Assembly (NCBI GenBank): GCA_035620975.1
Contig: DASPFV010000159.1
Coordinates: 1-8,443 of the forward strand
Direction of reading: 5' to 3'
DNA: 8,443 nt
From: DASPFV01 sp035620975
GTDB taxonomy: Bacteria; Acidobacteriota; Vicinamibacteria; Vicinamibacterales; 2-12-FULL-66-21
Position 1 is the stretch's first letter. Every line of letters starts with the position of its first letter. The notes under the pieces were generated by a model. That model did not search any database, had not been told where the DNA came from, and saw only the letters and a program-made list of their open reading frames with translations. This document shows, piece after piece, positions 1 through 5,488 of the stretch. The position numbers and the translations under genes are program-made.

Positions 1-459
1 CGGCGTCGGTCCCGATCGGATGCGCGTCCGCGAGAGCAGCCGTGTTCTCGAGGGGTCGACGGGGTAGAGCTCGAACTGCCAGCGCCAGTGGAGCCGTCCG
101 GGGCTGTCGCCGAGCACGAGCGTCCGGCCGGGGTCGACCGAGTGCACCGGAAAAGCCGGCGCCAGCCTGTACCGCAGGACGTCACCGGGGGAGACATCGG
201 CGGCGTCGGCGGGCCGCAACTGGCTTCCGGGGCCGCGACCCATCTCGAGCAGCCTCGGCCAGACCTCGGTCGCCAGGGCGTCGATCGTGATCGCGAGCGT
301 CGATTCGTAGTCGGGTGAGAGCACCCCGGTGTCGCCCGACATCGTGCGGAGCGACGCGAGCCGTTGCGCCTCCGAGCGGCGATACCAGCCGCGAACGGGA
401 ATCCAGTACAACACCATCAGGGCCACGACGGCCGACACGACGACGAGGGTGACGGTCAC
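1..459 (-). CDS. Membrane-anchored SRPBCC-like protein (partial, C-terminus beyond left edge)
   Basis: An open frame runs from a GTG at 459 to the window edge, giving 153 residues with no stop. The GTG is preceded by AGGAGG (464-469) four bases upstream, which fixes this start. Residues 2-21 (VTLVVVSAVVALMVLYWIPV) are a single hydrophobic segment followed by Arg-rich GWYRR, so the protein is probably a membrane-anchored, cytoplasm-facing protein. From about residue 45 the chain has the look of SRPBCC/START-like ligand-binding proteins: a beta strand with ITIDALATEVWPRLLEMGRGPG, then GDVLRYRL, then LVLGDSPGRLHW. The substrate cannot be read from the sequence. It lies 120 nt downstream of another SRPBCC gene on the same strand and could be co-transcribed, although it has its own strong ribosome site. 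The family call rests on motif resemblance and is moderate; the reading frame is firm. Confidence 0.62.
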   Translation of the reverse strand, partial: MTVTLVVVSAVVALMVLYWIPVRGWYRRSEAQRLASLRTMSGDTGVLSPDYESTLAITIDALATEVWPRLLEMGRGPGSQLRPADAADVSPGDVLRYRLAPAFPVHSVDPGRTLVLGDSPGRLHWRWQFELYPVDPSRTRLLSRTRIRSGPTP

Positions 460-548
460 GGCGCCTCCTAAGGGTAATCGCCGTGATCCGGAAGCAGCCC
501 ACGTGCCGGCAGCCCGGATCGGAGGAAAATCGGCCTGGCGGCCCCCGG

Positions 549-566
549 CTGCCGGAATTCCGGCAG
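549..566. other. Perfect 18-bp GC-rich palindrome in the intergenic gap
   Basis: CTGCCGGAATTCCGGCAG is a perfect inverted repeat 13 nt past the stop of the SRPBCC-SnoaL gene (stop at 580). Transcribed leftwards it could form a hairpin, but no U-run follows directly; the nearest is a GATTTTCC about 15 nt further on. It may be a weak terminator or an mRNA-stabilising hairpin between the two SRPBCC genes. The rest of the 460-579 gap shows only the ribosome site of the next gene. Confidence 0.35.
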
Positions 567-579
567 GCCCGGAATCGGC

Positions 580-1347
580 TCACAGGCTCCAGAACCCCGT
601 CACGGACTCGATCCGGCCCTCCGGGTCCATGATGAAGACGTTCGTGCCCCGGCCGCGCTCCCCCGCTTCGGCTGCCCGGGCGATCCAGTCGGCGAGGACG
701 ACGCCCTGGCTCTGTCTGATCGTGCCCGTGCGTGTCAGCCGCACGCCGGGCATGAAGCGTTGCGCTGCGCTCACGTGCGGCAGGAGATCGTCGATGCCGT
801 CGGTCACGCCGAACCGATCGCTGAACCGCACGCCCGGCACGGCGATGGCGGCAAGCCTGCGCCCTCGCTCGGCGACGTCCGTCTCGGCCCAGGCGTCGAA
901 CCAGGCGTCGACGACACGTTCCGCCTGCCCGTTGACCTCCGAGGTGACCACGCTGCTGAAGACGCCCAGCTGATACCGCCAGCCCTGCACGTGCTCGTCG
1001 CGAACAGCCGCCTCCTGGAAGGCGTGCGAGAGATGGAGCTCGGTGCCGTCCCGTGATGGCTCCAGGCGTATGGTCACGACGGACGAGCCGGCAGGAATGG
1101 GCGTTCCGCTCACGAATCCGTACGTGAACACGAGCCGCCGGGGCTCCTCGAGCTCGAGCACCTCGCCCGCGACCTCGATCCCGCCGGGGTAGCGGATGAG
1201 CACGCGCCCACCTGGACGCGGATCGATGGTCGATCCGGCGCCCCACCAGGACGCCCATCGGACCGTGTCCGTGAAGTAGCGAAACACGACTGCCGGGGTT
1301 GCGCGGATGACGACCGATCTGTCGAGTCGATGCGCGAATGAGGTCAT
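580..1347 (-). CDS. SRPBCC (AHSA1-type) domain fused to SnoaL/NTF2-like domain
   Basis: The protein has 255 residues in two domains. Residues 8-135 are an AHSA1-type SRPBCC fold: RSVVIRATPAVVFRYF at the start, WASWWGAG, GGRVLIRYPGG, and the typical C-terminal helix HVQGWRYQLGVFSSVV. Residues 137-255 look like a SnoaL/NTF2 pocket domain: QAERVVDAWFDAW, then RFSDRFGVTDGIDDLLPHV, ending in FIMDPEGRIESVTGFWSL. Both folds bind small hydrophobic ligands; no substrate can be assigned. The ATG at 1347 is chosen because it overlaps the arsR stop as ATGA (1347-1344), a translational coupling arrangement. A longer open frame upstream (to 1539) only shadows arsR. Pairs of an ArsR regulator followed by a SRPBCC protein are common in bacteria; the added SnoaL domain is less usual. 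The gene probably responds to the same inducer as the ArsR protein. Confidence 0.85.
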   Translation of the reverse strand: MTSFAHRLDRSVVIRATPAVVFRYFTDTVRWASWWGAGSTIDPRPGGRVLIRYPGGIEVAGEVLELEEPRRLVFTYGFVSGTPIPAGSSVVTIRLEPSRDGTELHLSHAFQEAAVRDEHVQGWRYQLGVFSSVVTSEVNGQAERVVDAWFDAWAETDVAERGRRLAAIAVPGVRFSDRFGVTDGIDDLLPHVSAAQRFMPGVRLTRTGTIRQSQGVVLADWIARAAEAGERGRGTNVFIMDPEGRIESVTGFWSL

Positions 1348-1715
1348 GGTGTACGTACCTTCGGTCTCCGGAGGCCGTGACGGCGCCGCGGCCGGGGGCC
1401 GCGCCGGGTGGACTCGAGCTCGGCCCGGAGCTTGAGCTGCCACAGCGCGTCTGTCCACATCTGCTCGAGCATCCGCCCGACCTCGCCAAACGCGTCGCGC
1501 CGGGCGCGATAGTACCGGTGGCGGCTCTGCTGCCGGCACTCCACGAGCTCCGCCTCCACGAGCGCCCGCAACTGGAGCGACACGGCGCCGAACGTCACGT
1601 CCGGCATCGCGCGGTGGATGTCACCGGCCGAGCGCTCGGCCGTCCACACGAGGCGGAGGATCTCGCGCCGCCGGGGAGAGGCCACCGAGGCGAGCACCAC
1701 GGGGTCGAGCACCAC
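1344..1715 (-). CDS. ArsR-family winged-helix transcriptional regulator, probably leaderless
   Basis: Read from the GTG at 1715, the product has 123 residues. Residues 4-60 form an ArsR-type winged helix: DPVVLASVASPRRREILRLV, a second helix at SAGDIHRAM, recognition helix TFGAVSLQLRALVEAELVE (41-59), and wing residues RHRYYRA (65-71). The C-terminal 25 residues are very basic (RRGPRPRRRHGLRRPK). No metal-binding ELCVCDL-type motif is present, so it is probably of the subgroup that controls SRPBCC genes rather than a metal sensor. The frame stays open to an ATG at 1820, but that would place coding sequence across a strong promoter and operator and across a repeat element, so the GTG (or the adjacent GTG at 1712) is preferred. 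With the predicted start of transcription at the GTG, the mRNA would have no leader. It is translationally coupled to the SRPBCC gene. Confidence 0.82.
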   Translation of the reverse strand: MVLDPVVLASVASPRRREILRLVWTAERSAGDIHRAMPDVTFGAVSLQLRALVEAELVECRQQSRHRYYRARRDAFGEVGRMLEQMWTDALWQLKLRAELESTRRGPRPRRRHGLRRPKVRTP

Positions 1716-1722
1716 GGGAGTT

Positions 1723-1750
1723 ATTTTAGTTATAACTAAAATTATGTCAA
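1723..1750 (-). promoter_or_regulatory. arsR promoter with overlapping 20-bp palindromic operator
   Basis: On the minus strand TTGACA (1750-1745) is followed after 16 nt by TAAAAT (1728-1723), close to the housekeeping consensus. A perfect 20-bp palindrome, ATTTTAGTTATAACTAAAAT (1723-1742), covers the spacer and the whole -10 box. This AT-rich island stands out from the GC-rich surroundings. ArsR-family dimers bind such palindromes and repress their own operon, so self-repression is inferred. The start of transcription should fall about 1716-1715, at the arsR GTG. Confidence 0.75.
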
Positions 1751-1756
1751 GCCGGG

Positions 1757-1835
1757 CCACGGACGGACACGCTCCCCGCCACGGAAAAACCGCCACGGAA
1801 GAACAGCCACGGAAGAACACGGAAGAACACAGAGG
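1757..1835 (+). repeat. CACGGA-type modular repeat, copy 1
   Basis: A head resembling the other two copies (CCACGGACGGACACG) is followed by units with a 14-nt period: CCACGGAAAAACCG (1779-1792), CCACGGAAGAACAG (1793-1806), then CCACGGAAGAAC leading into further ACGGAAGAACACAGAGG. The purine/C-rich strand is the plus strand here. It abuts the upstream edge of the arsR promoter. Copies 2 and 3 lie inside the feo operon in the opposite orientation. The function is unknown. Confidence 0.8.
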
Positions 1836-2004
1836 TAGATCTGCCGAACGGACACCCGGGACGTGCGGGTTCCGGAAATTCCCTCATGGCAGTTCCGCCA
1901 CCTCCAAACATGAAAGGGAGTACGCTCCCGCCGTATCGATTCGGCCGAGGTCGCGGTCTTCAGAATGGTGTCGAGAGCCCGTGGAAATTCTGACCTGGGC
2001 GTGA
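1836..2004. other. Gene-free stretch between repeat and IS110 remnant
   Basis: I see no convincing gene here. The open frames crossing it have no recognisable motif and no credible ribosome site. It probably holds the boundary of the IS110 element, which cannot be placed exactly because IS110 elements lack clear terminal inverted repeats. Confidence 0.4.
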
Positions 2005-2101
2005 TTGAGGCACCTCAAAATGTTGCGTCCGGCGACGGACAGCACGCGGAGGATACTCTCCTACCTGGCTCACGCCTCCGGCTCGGTACGGGAGGTCGGC
2101 C
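2005..2101 (+). ncRNA. Structured 5' non-coding end of the IS110 element (candidate bridge RNA segment)
   Basis: Three or four small hairpins follow one another just before the transposase start: TTGAGG/CCTCAA (2005-2018); TGC plus GTCCG with a GCGA tetraloop and CGGAC (2024-2044); GGAG/CTCC (2048-2061); and CCTCC/GGAGG (2075-2079 with 2091-2095). IS110-group elements are known to carry a structured guide ('bridge') RNA in the non-coding end upstream of the recombinase gene. Position and hairpin density fit that, but no target- or donor-binding loop could be verified, and the element has lost its right end. The last hairpin also pairs the transposase Shine-Dalgarno. Confidence 0.32.
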
Positions 2102-2782
2102 ATGCACGTGCGTCATACGGTGTGTTGTGGGCTCGATGTTCACAAGAAGACGGTCGCCGCGTGTCTGAGGCGTCCGGATCTGCGTGGACAGCGCCGGTCG
2201 GAGGTCCGGACGTTTGCGACCACTACGGGCGCGCTGCTGGAGCTGGCGGAGTGGCTCGTGGCCGCTCGGTGTACCGACGTCGCCATGGAGAGCACGGGTA
2301 TTTACTGGCGTCCCGTGTATCAGATCCTCGAGGAGCGCCAGCTGACTGTCCTGCTGGTGAACGCCGCTCACGTCAAGAAGGTGCCAGGGCGGAAGACGGA
2401 CGTCGAAGACTGTGAGTGGCTCGCGGAGTTGCTCGAGCACGGCTTGTTGCGCGGCAGCTTCGTGCCCCCCGCGCCCCTCCGTGCACTACGGGAACTGACC
2501 CGCGCGCGGCGCCAGCTGATCGACGCACACAGCGAGGAGGCCAATCGCGTCCAGAAAGTCCTCGAAACCGCCAACATCAAGTTGGGCGATGTCGCCACCG
2601 ACGTGCTCGGTGTTTCTGGACGGGCCATGTTGAAGGGCCTGATCGCCGGCGAGCGCGACCCCACTACGTTAGCGGCATTGGCGCGCGGGAGACTGCGTGA
2701 GAAACGGGCTGCCCTCGTCGACGTGCTCATCGGGCGCTTCACGGACCACCACGCCTTCCTCCTCCAACACCTGCCGTTTTGA
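2102..2782 (+). pseudogene. IS110-family transposase, truncated after the DEDD domain
   Basis: The 226-residue frame is the N-terminal RuvC-like DEDD half of an IS110-family recombinase. Seen in order: CGLDVHKKTVAACL with Asp12, AMESTGIYWRPV with Glu63, VNAAHVKKVPGRKTDVEDCEWLAELL with Asp100 and Asp103, FVPPAPLRALRELTRARRQL, and the helical linker VQKVLETANIKLGDVATDVLGVSGRAML. All four acidic residues are intact. Complete members of this type run to roughly 400 residues and carry a second C-terminal domain with the catalytic serine; that domain is absent. Family similarity ends at about HHAFLLQHL, and the frame then stops at TGA after two unrelated residues. GGAGG (2091-2095) six bases ahead of the ATG supports the start. 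The protein, if made, should not recombine DNA. The family call is very secure. Confidence 0.92.
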
Positions 2783-2832
2783 GCAGACCCTGTCGGGTCC
2801 CAGACTTGCTGCACCAGGCAGCGAGGGAAAGG

Positions 2833-2991
2833 ATGATCGACATGCTGACGGCACGAGATTCAGGTTCTGCGACGCGCAGGTCACAGTCAAATCGACGTGG
2901 CCCGACTCGCCGGCGTCGCGCATCGCACCGTTCAACGTGCCCTTACAATATCTGCAACCAGCCGTGCTCGTGGTCGGCGAGATCGGCTATC
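2833..2991 (+). pseudogene. IS21-family remnant: start of istA fused to an internal istB fragment
   Basis: A GGGAAAGG ribosome site precedes ATG 2833, which reads MIDMLTA. The match continues in the next frame from 2852 as EIQVLRRAGHSQ then VARLAGVAHRTVQR, the N-terminal helix-turn-helix of IstA, so about one codon boundary is frameshifted (two bases lost, or one gained, near 2850). From about 2943 a third frame reads LQYLQPAVLVVGEIGYH, which resembles the Walker B region of the IstB helper ATPase, where VVDEIGY is usual; the Asp is Gly here. Everything between IstA residue ~35 and the middle of IstB, well over 1 kb in an intact element, has been deleted. The fragment is joined at 2992 to IS5-type sequence. 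It is non-functional. The istA call is strong; the istB piece is short but distinctive. Confidence 0.72.
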
Positions 2992-3096
2992 ACTCGACGG
3001 CATGGACCTCACCGACGTGCAATGGGCCGTGCTCGAACCGACGTTCCGCCCGCGCCGTCGCCCGGACGGGCGCAACCGCCGTGGACCGATCCGCGC
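2992..3096 (+). pseudogene. 5' fragment of IS5-family transposase (copy A)
   Basis: From ATG 3002 the frame reads MDLTDVQWAVLEPTFRP, then RRRPDGRNRRGPIRA, the N-terminus of an IS5-family (IS427/IS1031-like) transposase. The DNA from 2992 to about 3096 is nearly identical to 4284-4390, and similarity stops sharply on both sides, so only about 105 bp remain. This copy keeps the unshifted reading GTGCAATGGGCC, which shows what the frame in the long copy was before an A was added. It is a dead fragment, fused upstream to the IS21 remnant. Confidence 0.85.
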
Positions 3097-3190
3097 GCTG
3101 CACCTGCGCGGTGAGACAGTGAAGCGGGTCAGCCTTATCGGGCGCAATTCTGGCGGCCCATTGTGCCGACGTCAGTGAGTCGAATTCCAG
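3097..3190. other. Unassigned stretch between IS5 fragment and padR promoter
   Basis: No gene is evident. The stretch includes GCGGGTCAGCCTTATCGG, which resembles the GGGTCAG-type short repeats often seen at IS21-family ends, so it may be a residual end of the IS21 element into which the IS5-type sequence was joined. That reading is tentative. Confidence 0.25.
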
Positions 3191-3191
3191 C

Positions 3192-3249
3192 TTGACACTA
3201 TACTACGTTTACAGTAATACTACGCTAACAGTATTACTGAGGACGGAGT
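3192..3249 (+). promoter_or_regulatory. padR promoter with two tandem 17-bp operator-like repeats
   Basis: TTGACA at 3192-3197 is a perfect -35. A -10 of moderate quality (TAATAC or AATACT, 3215-3221) lies 17-18 nt on. Immediately downstream of the -35, two head-to-tail repeats read ATACTACGTTTACAGTA (3200-3216) and ATACTACGCTAACAGTA (3217-3233), identical at 15 of 17 positions and directly abutting. Each contains a TACT...AGTA inverted repeat. They cover the spacer and -10, so PadR autorepression is the natural reading. GAGG at 3239-3242 is the ribosome site for ATG 3250. Confidence 0.7.
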
Positions 3250-3582
3250 ATGGCACGCCGTGATGACGTTGCGGATCTCGAGGAGTTCGGCCGGTTCGGT
3301 GAGCCGGCACTGCTGATCCTCGTCAGCCTCGCCGACGGTCCCAAGCACGGCTACGCGATCACCGAAGACATCGCGTCCTTCGCAGGCGTGCGCTTCGGGC
3401 CAGGATCGCTCTACGGCGCGATCGCCAGGCTCGAATCGCGTGGGCTGATCGAGGGGCTCGACACGGAGGACCGGCGCAATCCCTACCAGCTCACGGCGGT
3501 CGGCGCGAAAGCGCTGCGCGCGCGGCTCGCCAGCATGCAGTCAGTGGCGAAGGTCGGCCAGAGGCGGCTGGCGAAGGCGTGA
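3250..3582 (+). CDS. PadR-family transcriptional regulator
   Basis: The 110-residue protein is a short, one-domain PadR winged helix. Residues 18-36 (EPALLILVSLADGPKHGYA) and 48-70 (RFGPGSLYGAIARLESRGLIEGL) are the hallmark helices, with the wing at EDRRNPYQLTAVG (73-85). The C-terminal helix for dimerisation is short and the chain ends in a basic QRRLAKA. PadR proteins usually repress a neighbouring membrane or transporter gene in response to a small molecule; the ligand cannot be read here. The start has GAGG seven bases upstream. The stop overlaps the next start as GTGA, so the two are co-translated. Tandem repeats on the promoter suggest self-regulation. Confidence 0.92.
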   Translation: MARRDDVADLEEFGRFGEPALLILVSLADGPKHGYAITEDIASFAGVRFGPGSLYGAIARLESRGLIEGLDTEDRRNPYQLTAVGAKALRARLASMQSVAKVGQRRLAKA

Positions 3583-4238
3583 CCTGGCTGATTCGGCTCT
3601 ATCCGTCGGCCTGGCGTCGCCGCTATGGCCGGGAGCTCGCGGAATTGCTGGCCGCTCAGCCAGCCTCGTTCCGCACGGCCGTCGATCTCGTTGCGGGCGC
3701 CGTCGATGCCTGGCTCAACCCTCAGTCGTCGACGGCGGTCACGGCTGCCAATGCGAAAGGCGCAGGAGCGATGGTCCCCAAGATGCTCAAACTCAGATCC
3801 GCTGGCTACGGTGCGAACGTCGCGACCGCGGACGATATCAAGAAGGTGTGGTTGCCTGGAGCAGCATCCTGTCTGTTGTTTTTCGGATTCTATTGGGTGC
3901 TCATCTGGTTGCCTTTTGACAAGACCAGATTCCAGTTCCTGGCCATCCCATATCTGGTGCTGCCATTCGTCGGCGCCCTCGCCGCATATTGGTCCCGCCG
4001 AATGAAGGGTTCAGTCCTCGAGCGCGTCTTGTCCGCACTGTTCCCTGTATTTGCGTTTGTCGCGCTATTTGCGGTGAGAATTGTGTATGGATTGTTCTTC
4101 GAGGGCGTACCTTATACTCTGCCGCATTTCTTGGCCGGCTTTTCCGTGACCCTCGTATTCATTGTTGTGGGTGGCCTATTGCTGGTACTTGGCGCATGGC
4201 CGTTCTGCCGCCCGCACCTGAGACAACAGTTGCCCTGA
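3579..4238 (+). CDS. Four-TM membrane protein paired with PadR, function unknown
   Basis: The 219-residue protein starts at a GTG overlapping the padR stop (GTGA), which supports this start. The N-terminus LIRLYPSAWRRRYGRELAELL (4-24) is a motif I know from many uncharacterised membrane proteins encoded next to PadR regulators. It is followed by an amphipathic region and four hydrophobic spans at about 95-113, 119-138, 150-174 and 183-208. No catalytic motif or transporter signature is visible. From about 3830 on, the codons become clearly less GC-rich (for example ATT, TAT, TTG, GTA), unlike padR and the rest of the window, which hints at a transferred or poorly adapted gene. PadR probably controls its level. 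The function is unknown; a role in sensing or export at the inner membrane would be a guess. Confidence 0.8.
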   Translation: MTWLIRLYPSAWRRRYGRELAELLAAQPASFRTAVDLVAGAVDAWLNPQSSTAVTAANAKGAGAMVPKMLKLRSAGYGANVATADDIKKVWLPGAASCLLFFGFYWVLIWLPFDKTRFQFLAIPYLVLPFVGALAAYWSRRMKGSVLERVLSALFPVFAFVALFAVRIVYGLFFEGVPYTLPHFLAGFSVTLVFIVVGGLLLVLGAWPFCRPHLRQQLP

Positions 4239-4293
4239 CAACCGGGCTCCATCAACGGGAAACATCGGTAGGATCGCCGTCGTACTCGACGGC

Positions 4294-5073
4294 ATGGACC
4301 TCACCGACGAGCAAATGGGCCGTGCTCGAACCGACCTTCCGCCCGCGCCGTCGCCCGGATGGCCGCGGCCGGCCGTGGACCGATCCGCGGGCCGTCATGA
4401 ACGGCGTCCTGTGCGTCCTGCGCACGGGCGCGCCGTGGCACCTGCCATCACGCTATCCGCCGTACCAGACTTGCCATCGTCGCGTCCGACTCTGGCAGCG
4501 CTCGGGCCGCCTCGATCGGCTGCTGCTACGCCTCGCCGAGGACCTCTGGGACCTCGGCAAGATCGATCTGAGTGAAGCGTTCGTCGACGCGACCTTCGCC
4601 TCGGCGAAAAAAGGGGCCCTGAAATCGGTCCAACGCGCCGTGGCAAAGGCTCCAGCAAAGGCTCCAAGGTCATGGCGATCTGCGACCGCGGCGGTCTTCC
4701 TATCGCCGTGCACGTGGCCAGCGCTTCACCGTATGAGCCACACCTCGTCCCCGCCACCCTCGACGCGCGCTTCCTCCCCGACCTCCCGTGGTGCCTGATC
4801 GGCGACCGCGGCTATGACAGCGATGGACTCGACGACCTGCTGATGACGCAGTACGGCATCGAGATGATCGCGGCGAATCGTCGGGGCCGCGCGAAGACGC
4901 AGGACGGCCGGCCGTTGCGACGCACGAAGCGCCGCTGGAAAATCGAACGGCTCTTTGCCTGGCTCCACAACTGCCGCCGCGTGGTCACCCGCTGGGAGCG
5001 ACACGTCGGGAACTACCTGGGCATGGTGCAGCTCGCCTGTGCCCGGATCTTGCTCCGGGCATTTATGAGATAG
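4294..5073 (+). pseudogene. IS5-family (IS427/IS1031-like) transposase, two frameshifts (copy B)
   Basis: Three frames together give a full-length transposase of about 259 residues. The order is MDLTDEQ (4294), then after a frame change WAVLEPTFRP...GRPWTDPRAVMNGVLCVLRTGAPW...RYPPYQTCHRR, then after a second change GPTRRGKGSSKGSKVMAICDRGG through to LLRAFMR (stop 5071-5073). The first shift is an extra A in the run at 4313-4315; copy A has CAATGGG where this has CAAATGGG. The second is a missing G in the run at 4613-4616, restoring KKGGPEIGPTRR. The two indels cancel in length. DDE residues are visible: Asp in VDATFAS, Asp in IGDRGYDSD, Glu in RRWKIERLFAWL. A perfect 12-bp tandem duplication (4643-4654, 4655-4666) adds four residues. 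No clear terminal inverted repeats were found. Confidence 0.9.
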
Positions 5074-5390
5074 CTTCGAGGCTCGCACTCGCCAACTCTC
5101 ACGCATCACATCGGCTCGGATGGAATTCGACAGTCCCTGTCAAGCATTCTGCGATGAGCGCTAGATTGTCGAACAGTACGACTTCGATGGGTACCTTGAA
5201 GGGCTGTGCTTTCTACCAGGATGACGAGCGACCAGGGTTGCCGCCCGGACGCTACGTCAGTGTTGTTGATCGGCTATTCGCCGAAGCCGCAAGCCGTGTT
5301 CTGCTGGTCCATAGCGGACGTGCGATAGACGTGCGATAGAAGATAAGGGCGCGATCAGGGGCATTCCGATCGGGACACTCCGATCAGTGT
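5074..5390. other. Gene-poor stretch with an 11-bp tandem repeat
   Basis: No recognisable gene. A 61-codon open frame at 5154-5339 (plus) has no credible ribosome site and matches no family I know. Two exact copies of ACGTGCGATAG abut at 5318-5328 and 5329-5339. A 7-bp inverted repeat GGACACT/AGTGTCC (5373-5379, 5386-5392) with a 6-nt loop lies at the edge of repeat copy 2, without a T-run; it is only a weak candidate terminator for the feo operon arriving on the minus strand. The IS5 right end probably lies in the first 50 nt but is not defined. Confidence 0.45.
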
Positions 5391-5488
5391 CCTTCCGTGT
5401 TTTTCCGTGGCCGTCCTTCCGTGTTTTTCCGTGGCCGTCCTTCCGGTGATCGTCCGTGGAACGGAAGCGGTCCGCGTCGTTCAGTGGC
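5391..5488 (-). repeat. CACGGA-type modular repeat, copy 2
   Basis: Read on the minus strand, a head CCACTGAACGACGCGGA (5488-5472) is followed by a degenerate part and then by a tandem tail. On the plus strand the tail is two exact abutting 24-bp units (5391-5414 and 5415-5438, each CCTTCCGTG...CCGT) plus the start of a third. The head contains the last His codon and TGA of the small Cys-rich gene. It is related to copies 1 and 3. Confidence 0.85.

Noticed and set aside
182..1489. Minus-strand open frame of 435 codons across the two SRPBCC genes
   Set aside because: The translation is Arg/Gly-rich with no motif and runs antiphase to a well-recognised SRPBCC-SnoaL protein; it is a shadow typical of GC-rich DNA.
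2015..2440. Minus-strand open frame of 141 codons over the IS110 start
   Set aside because: It is antisense to conserved IS110 sequence and has no motif.
3989..4290. Upstream extension of the IS5 middle frame to an ATG at 3989
   Set aside because: This part overlaps the membrane protein gene out of frame; the transposase starts at 4294, as copy A shows.
4240..5130. Terminal inverted repeats for IS5 copy B
   Set aside because: Comparing the sequence before 4294 with the reverse complement after 5073 gave no convincing match, so I do not define element ends or target duplications.
5154..5339. Plus-strand 61-codon open frame, considered as a small gene
   Set aside because: There is no Shine-Dalgarno, no family resemblance, and its end lies in the 11-bp tandem duplication; not supported as a gene.
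5391..5445. Possible short CRISPR array
   Set aside because: The 24-bp units abut with no spacers, only two are complete, and no cas gene is near.
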